Assembly: GCF_000960975.1 (NCBI RefSeq)
Contig: NZ_CP010803.1
Coordinates: 4,681,818-4,745,817, forward strand
Direction: 5' to 3'
Length of the DNA stretch: 64,000 bases
From: Martelella endophytica
Lineage (GTDB): Bacteria; Pseudomonadota; Alphaproteobacteria; Rhizobiales; Rhizobiaceae
Positions 8,019-16,279 of this stretch are shown here, piece by piece; the stretch's first letter is position 1, and every line of letters starts with the position of its first letter. Below the pieces are notes generated by a model. It saw only the letters and a program-made list of their open reading frames with translations. It had not been told where the DNA came from and ran no database searches. Both the position numbers and the translations under genes were made by a program.

Positions 8019-8833
8019 AACGGCTTCCCGGACGGCTTTTGATCGGCGGCGTCATCACCATGCTCCTGATCGGGGCGGCGGTCGTGAGCCGCTTCTGGAC
8101 GCCGGCCGATCCGGCCGCCATCAATATCGTCAACCGGCTGAAGGGCCCGGGACCCGGGGGCCTGCTCGGCGCCGACCAGCTTGGCCGTGACGAATTCTCG
8201 ATGATCATGGCCGGAGCATGGACCTCGCTCTCGATCGCCATCACCGGGGTGGCGCTCGGTGCCATTCTCGGGGTCGCCATCGGCGCGGAGGCCGCCGCAC
8301 GCCGCGGGCGCTTCGAAGCCGTGACGATGCGGATTGCCGATGTGCTGTTCTCGTTTCCGCCGGTGCTTTCGGCGCTGCTCATTGCCGCCGTTCTCGGCGG
8401 CGGGCCGCAGACGACCATCGTCGCGATCGCGCTGTTCATGGTGCCGGTCTTCGCCAGGGTGACGCGCGGGGCCGCCCTGCAGGCGCGCGCCCGCGACTAT
8501 GTCCTGGCCGCCCGCATGGCGGGCCTCAGCGATTTCCGGATCACGCTTGGCCATGTGCTGCCGGATATCGCCGGGCAGATCATCGTCCAGCTTGCGATCC
8601 AGACCGGGCTCGCAATCCTGACGGAGGCCGGCCTTTCCTTTCTCGGCCTTGGCGTGCCGCCACCGACGCCGAGCTGGGGGCGGATGCTTGCCGATGCCCG
8701 GACCTATCTTTCCGCCGCCCCGCATCTGGTGCTGGCGCCCGGCCTCGCCATCACGCTCGCCGTGCTCGGCTTCAATCTTCTCGGCGACGGCCTCAGCCGG
8801 GCGCTCGATCCACGCCGGCGGGAGGGCGAATGA
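8015..8833 (+). CDS. ABC importer permease, DppC/NikC type
   Basis: 272 residues, starting with an ATGA overlap on the preceding permease. The first membrane segment (LLIGGVITMLLIGAAVVSRFW) is followed by the signature LLGADQLGRDEFSMIMAGAWTSL of DppC-type permeases and by the EAA loop DYVLAARMAGLSDFRITLGHVLPD. It pairs with the 7041-8018 permease. The family usually has about 280-300 residues; this one is slightly short at the N-terminus but otherwise intact. Confidence 0.92.
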   Translation: MKRLPGRLLIGGVITMLLIGAAVVSRFWTPADPAAINIVNRLKGPGPGGLLGADQLGRDEFSMIMAGAWTSLSIAITGVALGAILGVAIGAEAAARRGRFEAVTMRIADVLFSFPPVLSALLIAAVLGGGPQTTIVAIALFMVPVFARVTRGAALQARARDYVLAARMAGLSDFRITLGHVLPDIAGQIIVQLAIQTGLAILTEAGLSFLGLGVPPPTPSWGRMLADARTYLSAAPHLVLAPGLAITLAVLGFNLLGDGLSRALDPRRREGE

Positions 8834-9633
8834 TGCTCGACATTCGCGACCTCAGCATCGGTTTCACCGGACGGAACAGCCCTGTCGAAGTCGTCCACGG
8901 CATCAGCCTGTCGCTCGGCCGCGGCGAAACGCTCGGCATCGTCGGCGAGAGCGGGGCCGGCAAGTCGATGCTGGCGCTTGCGATCATCGGCCTGCTTCCC
9001 GCCAATGCCAGGGCGAGCGGAACCATCGACTTCAACGGCGAAAACCTGCTCGCCCTGCCGGAACGACGGCTCGACCGGCTGCGGGGCGCCGAGATCGGCA
9101 TGATCTTCCAGGAGCCGATGACGGCGCTAAACCCGGCCATGACCGTCGGCCACCAGATCGCCGAGGCTCTGCTGCTGCACACGACAATCTCCCGTGCCGA
9201 CGCCCATGCCCGGGCGCTGCAGCTGATGGACATGGTCCGCATCGCCCGCGCCGAAAGCAGGATTAGCGCCTATCCGCACGAACTCTCCGGCGGCGAACGC
9301 CAGCGCATCGGCATCGCCATTGCGCTCGCCCTTAAACCGGCACTTCTGCTCGCCGACGAGCCGACCACCGCGCTCGACGTCACGGTGCAGGCCGAAATCC
9401 TCGACATTCTCGACGATCTCGTAACCGAAATGGGGATCGGGCTGATCCTGATCTCGCATGATCTCGGCGTCGTCGCCCGCATGGCCGACCGGGTGCTTGT
9501 GATGCAGGACGGAAACACGATGGAGGAAGGTCCGACCGCGGTCGTGCTCCGCAGCCCCCAAAGCCCCTATACCCGCCGCCTGATCGCCGCCCTTCCTCGC
9601 CGGGTTCGCGCCGGGCTGGAGACGGCGCCATGA
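8830..9633 (+). CDS. ABC importer ATPase, DppD/NikD type
   Basis: 267 residues from ATG 8830 (ATGATG; GGAGGGCG upstream), overlapping the permease stop. Walker A GESGAGKS is near residue 44, the Q-loop is FQEPMTALNPAM, the signature is LSGGERQRIGIAIAL, Walker B is [13 protein letters not shown] and the switch His is ISHDLGVVARMADR. It powers import with its partner ATPase at 9630. The C-terminus is short and ends before a full DppD Cys-rich Fe-S extension. Confidence 0.93.
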   Translation: MMLDIRDLSIGFTGRNSPVEVVHGISLSLGRGETLGIVGESGAGKSMLALAIIGLLPANARASGTIDFNGENLLALPERRLDRLRGAEIGMIFQEPMTALNPAMTVGHQIAEALLLHTTISRADAHARALQLMDMVRIARAESRISAYPHELSGGERQRIGIAIALALKPALLLADEPTTALDVTVQAEILDILDDLVTEMGIGLILISHDLGVVARMADRVLVMQDGNTMEEGPTAVVLRSPQSPYTRRLIAALPRRVRAGLETAP

Positions 9634-10442
9634 CCACGCTCCTCAAGGTCGAAAACCTCTCGCGGCGCTATCAGGGCACAACGGCGCTCGACGGCGTTTC
9701 GCTGCAGGTTGCGCCGGGCGAAATCCTCGGCATCGTCGGCGAGAGCGGTTCCGGCAAATCGACGCTCGCGCGGCTCGTCATGGCGCTCGACCGGCCGACA
9801 TCGGGCCGGGTGCTGTTTGAGGGCGACGACATCTTCGCCCTGTCCGAGCGCCGCCTGCGGCCGCTCCGGCGCCATTTCCAGATGGTGTTTCAGGACCCTT
9901 ACGGATCGCTCGATCCACGGCTGAGCGTCGGCCACATCGTCGCCGAACCGCTGGCGCTCGTTGCCGAAGCGCCGAAGGGCCGGCAGCGGCGGGAGCGCGT
10001 CGCGACCCTTCTCGAAGAGGTGGGCCTGGCGGCGACAGACATCGACAAATATCCGCACCAGTTTTCCGGCGGCCAGCGTCAGCGCATCGCCATCGCCCGC
10101 GCGCTGATCACCCGGCCAAAACTGATCGTCGCCGACGAACCGACCTCCGCGCTTGACGTGACCGTGCAGGCGCAGGTGCTGAAGCTGATCCTCGGCATGC
10201 GCGAAAGCCACGGGCTGGCGGTCCTGCTGATCACCCACAATATCGGCATCGTCGATGAAATCTGCGACCGTGTGGCCGTGATGCAGGCTGGGCAGGTCGT
10301 CGAGGAGGGAACGGTGCGGGCCGTGCTCGACAGCCCTGAGCAGGCCTATACCCGCCGCCTGATCGCCGCCGAGCCGACGCTTTCGGCGATCGGTCGGAGG
10401 CGAAAACAGGAGCGGCCAGGCGCGGCAAAAAGCCCGACCTGA
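9630..10442 (+). CDS. ABC importer ATPase, DppF/NikE type
   Basis: 270 residues with an ATGA overlap on the preceding gene. Walker A is GESGSGKS, the Q-loop is VFQDPYGSLDPRLSVGHI, the signature is [16 protein letters not shown], Walker B is [13 protein letters not shown], and the switch is ITHNIGIVDEICDR (the switch His is followed by Asn instead of the usual Asp). It is the last gene of a five-gene importer (binding protein, two permeases, two separate ATPases), closed by a terminator at 10427-10462. The layout matches both nickel and dipeptide systems. Confidence 0.93.
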   Translation: MTTLLKVENLSRRYQGTTALDGVSLQVAPGEILGIVGESGSGKSTLARLVMALDRPTSGRVLFEGDDIFALSERRLRPLRRHFQMVFQDPYGSLDPRLSVGHIVAEPLALVAEAPKGRQRRERVATLLEEVGLAATDIDKYPHQFSGGQRQRIAIARALITRPKLIVADEPTSALDVTVQAQVLKLILGMRESHGLAVLLITHNIGIVDEICDRVAVMQAGQVVEEGTVRAVLDSPEQAYTRRLIAAEPTLSAIGRRRKQERPGAAKSPT

Positions 10443-10462
10443 CGATGCAGATCGGGCTTTTC
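10427..10462 (+). terminator. terminator ending the importer operon
   Basis: AAAAGCCCGAcCT (10427-10439) pairs with AGATCGGGCTTTT across the stop codon, and the stem ends in a T-run. The A-run on the left means it may also stop minus-strand transcripts from the dehydrogenase gene at 10513. Confidence 0.75.
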
Positions 10463-10512
10463 TCACGGTTCTGACAAAACCGCGGGAGAGACTTTCAATA
10501 AGGCTTTCGGCG

Positions 10513-11277
10513 TCAATCGGCCGTCATGCCGCCATCGACGGGCAGGCGAACGCCGGTGACGAATTTCGCCTGGTCGCTCGTCAGATAGACGACGGCGTCG
10601 GCGATCTCGTCTGGCTCGGCATAGCGCTGCAGCGGGATGCTGGTGGCAAAGCCCTTCTTCGCCTCCGCCGCCTTGCCAGGAGCAAACCCCTCCTCGAGCG
10701 AACGCATCATCCGCGTCTCTACCGGTGAAGGATGGATCGAATTGACCCGAACGCCATCGCGGGCGCCTTCGAGCGCAGCGGTGCGCATCAGGCCGACGAG
10801 TGCGTGCTTGGAGGTGATATAGGCCGAAACATCCGGGGTGCCACCGAGACCGGCGACCGATGACATGATGACGACATTGCCCTTCGTCTTCTTCAGTTCC
10901 GGCATCGCGTATTTGATGCCGAGGAAGACGCCGCGGACATTCACGGCCATCACCTTGTCGAACATGTCGAGCGGATATTCGCTGATCGGCTTGACCACAC
11001 CTTCGATGCCGGCATTGGCAACGACAATATCGAGCTTTCCGAACGTGTCGACGGCGGCGGCGACATAGGCCTTCGTCTGGACCGGATCGGTGACATCGGC
11101 CTTGGCATATGCGGCCTTGTCGAGGCCGAGTTCGGCGACCGCATCCTTCAGCGCATTTTCATCGAGATCGACCAGCAGCACCTTGGCCCCTTCGGCGGTC
11201 ATGCGCTTGGCAGTGGCGATGCCTATACCGCCCGAACCGCCCGTGATGATGGCAACTTTTTCCTTCAGCATGGTCAT
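10513..11277 (-). CDS. short-chain dehydrogenase/reductase (SDR)
   Basis: 254 residues from MTMLKEKVAIITGG; ATG 11277 is chosen because GGGAGGAAACG lies right before it. This classical SDR has the NAD(P) motif TGGSGGIG, the NAG motif VVANAGIEG, catalytic Ser in IMSSVAG and YITSK (Tyr, Lys). The Asp at LLVDLDE after strand beta-2 suggests a preference for NAD(H). The substrate is unknown. The LysR gene upstream on the same strand (83-base gap) may be its regulator. Confidence 0.88.
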   Translation of the reverse strand: MTMLKEKVAIITGGSGGIGIATAKRMTAEGAKVLLVDLDENALKDAVAELGLDKAAYAKADVTDPVQTKAYVAAAVDTFGKLDIVVANAGIEGVVKPISEYPLDMFDKVMAVNVRGVFLGIKYAMPELKKTKGNVVIMSSVAGLGGTPDVSAYITSKHALVGLMRTAALEGARDGVRVNSIHPSPVETRMMRSLEEGFAPGKAAEAKKGFATSIPLQRYAEPDEIADAVVYLTSDQAKFVTGVRLPVDGGMTAD

Positions 11278-11360
11278 CGTTTCCTCCCATGATTGCCTTA
11301 CCTTCATGTGGGGGTTGGCAGGGTCCAAGACAAGCAAGATGAACCAAATGTCATGCGGCC

Positions 11361-12254
11361 TCAGAGCGCGCTTCCGGCGAAGATGTCGCCGACCCAGTCG
11401 AGAAATACCCTGAGCCGCGACGAGGTCTGGCGGTTCTGCGGATAGACGGCCGAAAGCGGCGTCGGCGGTGGGGGGAAATCGGGCAGGACCTCCACCATGC
11501 GGCCGGCCTTGAGGTCTGCCTCGAAATGATAGCGCGGCGCCTGCACCAGCCCGAGACCAAGCCGCGCCAGTTCCAGCGCCGTGCCGGAATCATTCGCCGT
11601 GACCCGACACTCCAGCCCGACAAAACGCGTCTTGCCGCCTTCCAGCAGTTCGAGCGGCATCACTTCGCCGGTGCGCGAAGAGATGAAGCCGACTCCCAGG
11701 TGGCCCGCAAGATCGTCGGGCGTCATCGGCGTGCCGTGTTCGGCGAGATAGGCCGGGCTCGCAGCGGTGATCTCGCGCAGCGCCCCGAGCCGGCGGGCGA
11801 TCATGCCACTATCATCCAGCTCGCCGGCCCGTATGGCGCAATCAACGCCCTCGCGCACGAGATCGACGTAGCGATCGCCCTGACCGAAGTGAATTTTCAA
11901 CCCCGGATAACGCGCCAGAAACGCCGGCAGCCGTGGCAGCAGGAAGGTGCGGGTGAGATGCGGGTGGGCATCGATACGCAACAGCCCGCCGGGATTGCCG
12001 CCGCGAAACGCGCTCTCGGCCTCCTCGATATCGGCAAGGATGGAAATCGTGCGGCGATAATAGGCCTCGCCATCGAGCGTCGTGGTCACATGGCGCGTTG
12101 TGCGTTCGAGCAGCCGGATGCCGAGATCGGCCTCCAGCGTCTTGATTGCCGCCGTTGCGGTCGAACGGGCAAGCCCCAGGTCCTGCGCCGCCGCAGAGAA
12201 ACTGCCGCGTTCGACAACCCGGGTGTAAAGCAGCATGCGATCAAGCCTGTCCAT
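11361..12254 (-). CDS. LysR-family transcription regulator
   Basis: 297 residues. The N-terminal winged helix (MDRLDRMLLYTRVVERGSFSAAAQDLGLARSTATAAIKTLE) is followed by a LysR substrate-binding domain. It diverges from the dehydrogenase at 12360, and a 7-base inverted repeat lies in the shared 105-base gap, the normal arrangement for a LysR regulator of its divergent neighbour. It also lies upstream of the dehydrogenase at 10513 on the same strand. Confidence 0.9.
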   Translation of the reverse strand: MDRLDRMLLYTRVVERGSFSAAAQDLGLARSTATAAIKTLEADLGIRLLERTTRHVTTTLDGEAYYRRTISILADIEEAESAFRGGNPGGLLRIDAHPHLTRTFLLPRLPAFLARYPGLKIHFGQGDRYVDLVREGVDCAIRAGELDDSGMIARRLGALREITAASPAYLAEHGTPMTPDDLAGHLGVGFISSRTGEVMPLELLEGGKTRFVGLECRVTANDSGTALELARLGLGLVQAPRYHFEADLKAGRMVEVLPDFPPPPTPLSAVYPQNRQTSSRLRVFLDWVGDIFAGSAL

Positions 12255-12286
12255 GGCTATTGTTCACCATACGCGAATTATGATGT

Positions 12287-12303
12287 CAATTGCTGGGCAA
12301 TTG
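12287..12303. promoter_or_regulatory. candidate LysR operator in the divergent gap
   Basis: CAATTGC-TGG-GCAATTG is a perfect 7-base inverted repeat 33 bases beyond the LysR start and 57 bases before the dehydrogenase ATG. It contains the T-N11-A pattern of LysR sites. Confidence 0.55.
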
Positions 12304-12359
12304 TTTCTCCTGCACAGGCGATTATCTTCCACCCATCGCTTCAAACACAGGAGATCAAC

Positions 12360-13088
12360 ATGACCCGAACAGCCATCGTCACCGGCGCATCGCGCGGGAT
12401 CGGCGCCGAAATCGCCAAGCGTCTCGCAGCCGAGAACATCAATGTCATCGTCAACTATGCCGCAAACAGTAAAGCCGCTGACGCGGTTGTCGCCGCGATC
12501 ACCGAAAAGGGCGGCAAGGCCGTCGCGGTTCAGGCCGACATCGCCGACGCCAACGGCATGAAAACACTCTTCGACGCCGCCGAGCAGCACTTCGGCAAGG
12601 CCGACATCCTTGTCAACAATGGCGGCATGATGAAGCTCGCGCCGCTCTCGGCCTTTTCCGACGCCGATTTCGAACGACAGGTCGCCGTCAATTTCGGCGG
12701 CACCTTCCGCGCTATCCGCGAAGGCGGAAACAGGCTTGCCGACGGCGGCCGGATCATCAACTTCTCGACCAGCGTGGTGGGCACCAAGTTCCCGACCTAC
12801 GGCGTCTATGCCGCAACCAAGGCAGCCGTCGAGACAATGACGCAGATCGCCGCCAAGGAGCTTGCCGCCCGTGGCATCACCGTCAATGCGGTCGCCCCCG
12901 GCCCGGTCGCAACCGAGCTTTTCCTCGGCGACAAGAGCGACGAACAGGTCGCCGGCATCACCCGGATGATCCCCGCCGGCCGTCTTGGCGAGCCTGCCGA
13001 CATCGCAGAAGTCGTCGCTTTCCTCGCCGGCCCGGCCAGTGCCTATGTCAGCGGCCAGGTAATCCGCGTCAATGGCGGCATGGTCTGA
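12360..13088 (+). CDS. short-chain dehydrogenase/reductase (SDR)
   Basis: 242 residues from ATG 12360 (ACAGGAGATCAAC upstream); the frame is open much further upstream, but that part is antisense to the LysR gene. It shows TGASRGIGAEIAKRL, DILVNNGGMM, the catalytic Ser in NFSTSVVG, YAATK, and the C-terminal VNGGMV. It resembles the FabG-like 3-oxoacyl/aldehyde reductases. Its tail is followed 18 bases later by a tautomerase gene, so the pair is probably one unit under the divergent LysR regulator. Confidence 0.9.
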   Translation: MTRTAIVTGASRGIGAEIAKRLAAENINVIVNYAANSKAADAVVAAITEKGGKAVAVQADIADANGMKTLFDAAEQHFGKADILVNNGGMMKLAPLSAFSDADFERQVAVNFGGTFRAIREGGNRLADGGRIINFSTSVVGTKFPTYGVYAATKAAVETMTQIAAKELAARGITVNAVAPGPVATELFLGDKSDEQVAGITRMIPAGRLGEPADIAEVVAFLAGPASAYVSGQVIRVNGGMV

Positions 13089-13106
13089 CCAGAGGAGAAC
13101 GCAAAG

Positions 13107-13322
13107 ATGCCCTTCGTCAATATCAAGACCCCTGAAGCCGCGCTGACGGCGGCACAGAAGGAAGAGATCATCCACCGCACCACGGATATGCTCGCCGAAT
13201 ATTTCAGCGAGGCGGCCCGGCCGCACACCATGGTGCTGATCGAGGAAGTGAAGGATGGCGGCTATGGTCGCGCCGACGAGGTGTTCGTCCTGCCGCCGGA
13301 ATACCGCGCGCAACAGGGCTAG
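13107..13322 (+). CDS. 4-oxalocrotonate-tautomerase-family protein
   Basis: 71 residues; a ribosome site (GAGGAGAACGC) lies upstream. After Met removal the N-terminus is Pro (MPFVNIKTPEAALT), the catalytic base of the tautomerase superfamily. The rest (KEEIIHRTTDMLAEYF...MVLIEEVKDGGYGRADE) follows the 4-OT fold of about 60-80 residues. It is likely to tautomerise a 2-hydroxydienoate or related enol. It is co-transcribed with the dehydrogenase. Its stop overlaps the convergent LysR stop by three bases (CTAG). Confidence 0.88.
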   Translation: MPFVNIKTPEAALTAAQKEEIIHRTTDMLAEYFSEAARPHTMVLIEEVKDGGYGRADEVFVLPPEYRAQQG

Positions 13323-14215
13323 CCCTGCTGCGGAAACGCCGCGACGAGCGCCTCCACGAACCGGATGATCTTGGCGCTCGGCTTGCGGCCGGCGGCATAA
13401 AGCGCCTCCATGGGGCGCTTCGGCGACCGATAGTCGGAAAGAAGGCGGACCAGACGGCCCGCCTTCAAATCTTCACCGACGATCACCTCCGCTCCAAGCG
13501 CAATCCCATGCCCCTCGACCGCGGCCTTCAGCAGAACCCGCCAGTCGTTGCTGAACAGGCGCCCCCGCACCTGCACGTCCGTCACGTCGTCTCCCTCGCC
13601 AAAGCTCCATCGGCATGGCGAGTGCCCCGCGCGCTCTCCGAAGATAAGGCACTCGTGGCCCGCAAGCTCCTGCGGCGTTTCCGGCGTCCCGTGGCGCGCG
13701 AGATAGGCCGGCGCCGCGCTGACGATCAACTGGTAGGGCGCGAGCGGCACGCTGACCAGCGCCGGATTGTCGGTCGCACCGATACGGATGGTGATGTCGA
13801 CCCCCTCCTCCAGCGGATCGATGAACCGGTCTTCCAGCGTCAGCTCGACCTGTACTTCCGGATGAAGCGCCAGAAAACGCGTCACGAAAGGCGCCAGCAC
13901 CAGCCCGCCAAAGCTGCGCGGCGCGTTGACACGCAACAGCCCCTTGGGGTGGCGGTGCATATCCGAGGCGAGACTTTCCGCTGCCTCCGCCTCACTCAGC
14001 ACAATCTTGCAGCGCTCGTAGAAGGCCCGGCCGATATCGGTCAGGCTCTGCCGCCGGGTGGTGCGCGACAGAAGCGTTGCGCCCAGCCGGTCTTCCAGGA
14101 ACACGATGTGCTTCGAGACCATTTGCGGCGATATCTGCATTGCTTCGGCGGCGGCCACGAAGGACCCCAGGTCAACGACCTTCAGATAGACGGCCATGCT
14201 CGTGAGTCTGTCCAA
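13319..14215 (-). CDS. LysR-family transcription regulator
   Basis: 298 residues. The N-terminal helix-turn-helix (MDRLTSMAVYLKVVDLGSFVAAAEAMQISPQMVSKHIVFLE) precedes a LysR effector domain. It diverges from the NADP-type oxidoreductase at 14321 across a 105-base gap and probably controls it. It is related to the other LysR protein here (both start MDRL), suggesting that two related regulator-oxidoreductase units lie side by side. Confidence 0.9.
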   Translation of the reverse strand: MDRLTSMAVYLKVVDLGSFVAAAEAMQISPQMVSKHIVFLEDRLGATLLSRTTRRQSLTDIGRAFYERCKIVLSEAEAAESLASDMHRHPKGLLRVNAPRSFGGLVLAPFVTRFLALHPEVQVELTLEDRFIDPLEEGVDITIRIGATDNPALVSVPLAPYQLIVSAAPAYLARHGTPETPQELAGHECLIFGERAGHSPCRWSFGEGDDVTDVQVRGRLFSNDWRVLLKAAVEGHGIALGAEVIVGEDLKAGRLVRLLSDYRSPKRPMEALYAAGRKPSAKIIRFVEALVAAFPQQG

Positions 14216-14320
14216 AGATTACCCCCTTAGAGTTGTTTCTGAATGCCAATATTGAAACTTTATTCCCCTGTAGTGGATATTTAAACCAGAGGCCATTCAC
14301 AAATCCGAATGGAGAAACAC

Positions 14321-14965
14321 ATGAAGATCGGGATCATAGGGGCGGGTTATGTCGGGCGCGCTGTCGGCAAGAAGGCCGTGGAGACCGGCCACGACGTGAT
14401 GCTCAGCAATTCGCGCGGGCCGCAGACGCTGATGAGCACCATCGGCGCCATCGGCTGCAAGGTGGGAACCATGGACGAGGCTATCGCCTTCGGCGATGTC
14501 ATCGTCATCGCGATCCCGCTATTGGCCTACGAAGCGCTGCCCGCCGAAAGCCTTGCCGGCAAGATCGTCATCGACGCGGCCAACTACTATTTCGAGCGCG
14601 ACGGCCATATCGAGGCGCTGGACAAGGGCGAAACCACGACCAGCGAGATGATGGCGGCCCACCTCAAGGAGGCACGCCTCGTCAAGGCGTTCAATTCGAT
14701 CCGCATGATCGACCTCGACGATGCGGCCCGGCCGAAAGGTTCACCGGAACGCGTCGCCCTGCCGCTCGCCGGAGAGGATGCCGACGCCAAGGCAGTGGTC
14801 AGCGACCTGTACGATCAGTTCGGCTACGACACCGTCGATGCCGGTCCGCTTTCGGAAGGCTGGCGCTTCGAACGCAACCGTCCCACCTATTGCGTTCTGA
14901 TGCCGAAGGAAAAGCTCGCGGAAGCGCTCGCCGCTACCACGCGGTCGTCCTGGCAGGGGCAGTAG
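14321..14965 (+). CDS. F420/NADP-oxidoreductase-type reductase
   Basis: 214 residues from MKIGIIGAGYVG (ATG 14321, GGAGAAACAC upstream). A Rossmann fold with GAGYVGRAV is followed by LSNSRGPQTL after strand beta-2, where Ser-Arg would favour NADPH. The family (NPD-type, like archaeal F420:NADP oxidoreductase) also has many members in bacteria without F420, where they reduce unknown substrates. The motifs IVIAIPLLAYEALP and VKAFNSI match. It is probably under the divergent LysR regulator. Confidence 0.85.
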   Translation: MKIGIIGAGYVGRAVGKKAVETGHDVMLSNSRGPQTLMSTIGAIGCKVGTMDEAIAFGDVIVIAIPLLAYEALPAESLAGKIVIDAANYYFERDGHIEALDKGETTTSEMMAAHLKEARLVKAFNSIRMIDLDDAARPKGSPERVALPLAGEDADAKAVVSDLYDQFGYDTVDAGPLSEGWRFERNRPTYCVLMPKEKLAEALAATTRSSWQGQ

Positions 14966-15010
14966 AGCTCGGGCGCCACAGAATTACCTAAGACGCATTT
15001 TGCCGAAAAC

Positions 15011-15146
15011 AATCTCCCCCCTTGAGGGGGAGATGTCGCGAAAGCGACAGAGGGGGGTGAACCCTCTCAATCCGCTCAGAGTTAGGGGGTGCGCTGCACC
15101 CCTCTCTGCCCCTGTCGGGGCATCTCTCCTTCAAGGGGAGAGATTG
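15011..15146. repeat. palindromic intergenic mosaic repeat, copy B
   Basis: About 136 bases sharing with copy A (1487-1626) the left arm (CTCCCCC-CTTGA-GGGGGAG, GTCGCGAAAGCGAC) and the right arm (GCCCCTGTCGGGGC, then TCTCCTTCAAGGGGAGA). The middle differs and includes GGGGTGCGCTGCACCCC. It sits in a gene-free gap between convergent genes, like copy A. Confidence 0.75.
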
Positions 15147-15218
15147 AATGGTGCGACGCTTTCGGTGCTCTCCACGACCAGAAGCAGACTGAAGGACCGC
15201 AGTGCAAAGCGGATTTGC

Positions 15219-15989
15219 TCACACCGCGTTCAACGCCTCGAGCGATTCGGGCAGGATCTGGCCGCCATCGACGACGATCTGTTGGCCGGTGATGTAGCCC
15301 GCTTCCTCGGAGGCGAAGAACAAGGCGGCGTTGGCGATGTCGGTGACCGTGCCGAGGCGCTTCAGCGGGATCGAGGCTTCCATGGTGGCGATATAGTCCG
15401 CGCCCATGCCGTCAAGGCCCTCGGTGGCGATATTGCCCGGCATCACGGCGTTGATGGTGATACCCTTGCCGGCGAGCTCGATCGCCGCCGTGCGCATGAA
15501 GCCGAGCTGGCCGGCCTTGCTTGCCCCGTAATGCGACCAGCCGGGAAATCCGGTGATCGGGCCGGTGATCGACGAGGTGACGATGATCCGGCCACCGCCG
15601 ATCTTCGTCATCTCCGGCAGCACGGCGGTGACGGAGAGGAAGGTGCTCTTCAGATTGGTGGAGATGACATGGTCGAAATCTTCCGCCGTCATCTCGCCGA
15701 GCTTGGCAGAGGGGAAGATGCCGGCATTGGCGCAGAGAATGTCGACGGCGCCATAAAGCGAGATCGCCGCCTTCACCATGGCGTCGCAATCGCTGCCCCT
15801 GGAGACGTCGGCAGCGAAGCCGGTGGCGTTCGGACCGATCTCTTCGGCAACCTTCTGCGCATCCGCGAGGCTGCGCGACACCACCAGCACATTGCAGCCG
15901 ACCTCGCCGAACCGCATGGCGATGCCCTTGCCGATGCCGCGGCTGGCGCCGGTGACGATGACGGTCTTTCCCTGTAGTGACTTCAACAT
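15219..15989 (-). CDS. short-chain dehydrogenase/reductase, FabG-like
   Basis: 256 residues from MLKSLQGKTVIVTGASRGIG (ATG 15989; AGAGGACC upstream). It shows TGASRGIGKG, LCANAGIFP, catalytic Ser in VTSSITG, YGASK, and the end VDGGQILPES. The VVSRSL after beta-2 suggests NADPH. The family includes 3-oxoacyl reductases and sugar or polyol dehydrogenases. The gene diverges from the polyamine-type importer at 16280 and may share its regulation. Confidence 0.88.
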   Translation of the reverse strand: MLKSLQGKTVIVTGASRGIGKGIAMRFGEVGCNVLVVSRSLADAQKVAEEIGPNATGFAADVSRGSDCDAMVKAAISLYGAVDILCANAGIFPSAKLGEMTAEDFDHVISTNLKSTFLSVTAVLPEMTKIGGGRIIVTSSITGPITGFPGWSHYGASKAGQLGFMRTAAIELAGKGITINAVMPGNIATEGLDGMGADYIATMEASIPLKRLGTVTDIANAALFFASEEAGYITGQQIVVDGGQILPESLEALNAV

Positions 15990-16206
15990 TTCATGGTCCT
16001 CTCTGGATCGTTTCGGCGGCTTCGCACACGCGGAAGTCAGAAGCTTCCGCCCTGTACGAGCTGCCTGTTTTTTAGCGCCCTGCACAAAAGAAATGCATCT
16101 ATAATGCCTTATTTTAGGCGATTTACCGCTGTTTTGCGAAGTTCACGGAATCTGCCAACATCGGACATTCGCCTCATCTGCGTCGCAACATAGTCATGCA
16201 GAAAAA

Positions 16207-16220
16207 TGTTGTAAACAACA
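16207..16220. promoter_or_regulatory. candidate operator before the polyamine-type importer
   Basis: TGTTG-TAAA-CAACA is a perfect inverted repeat within an AT-rich stretch (AAAAATG on the left, CATTTTT on the right), 60 bases before the binding-protein ATG. The DeoR gene at 21197 is a plausible but unproven binder. Confidence 0.4.
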
Positions 16221-16279
16221 CATTTTTGCGACACACTTCCCACATCGTCACAACAAATTTCCAACAAGGGGAACCGCAG

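Noticed and set aside
5547..10442. Nickel importer (NikABCDE) serving the nearby urease accessory genes
   Set aside because: The five-gene layout fits, but the same layout serves peptide importers, the binding protein shows no nickel-specific motif I can identify, and two unrelated genes lie between.
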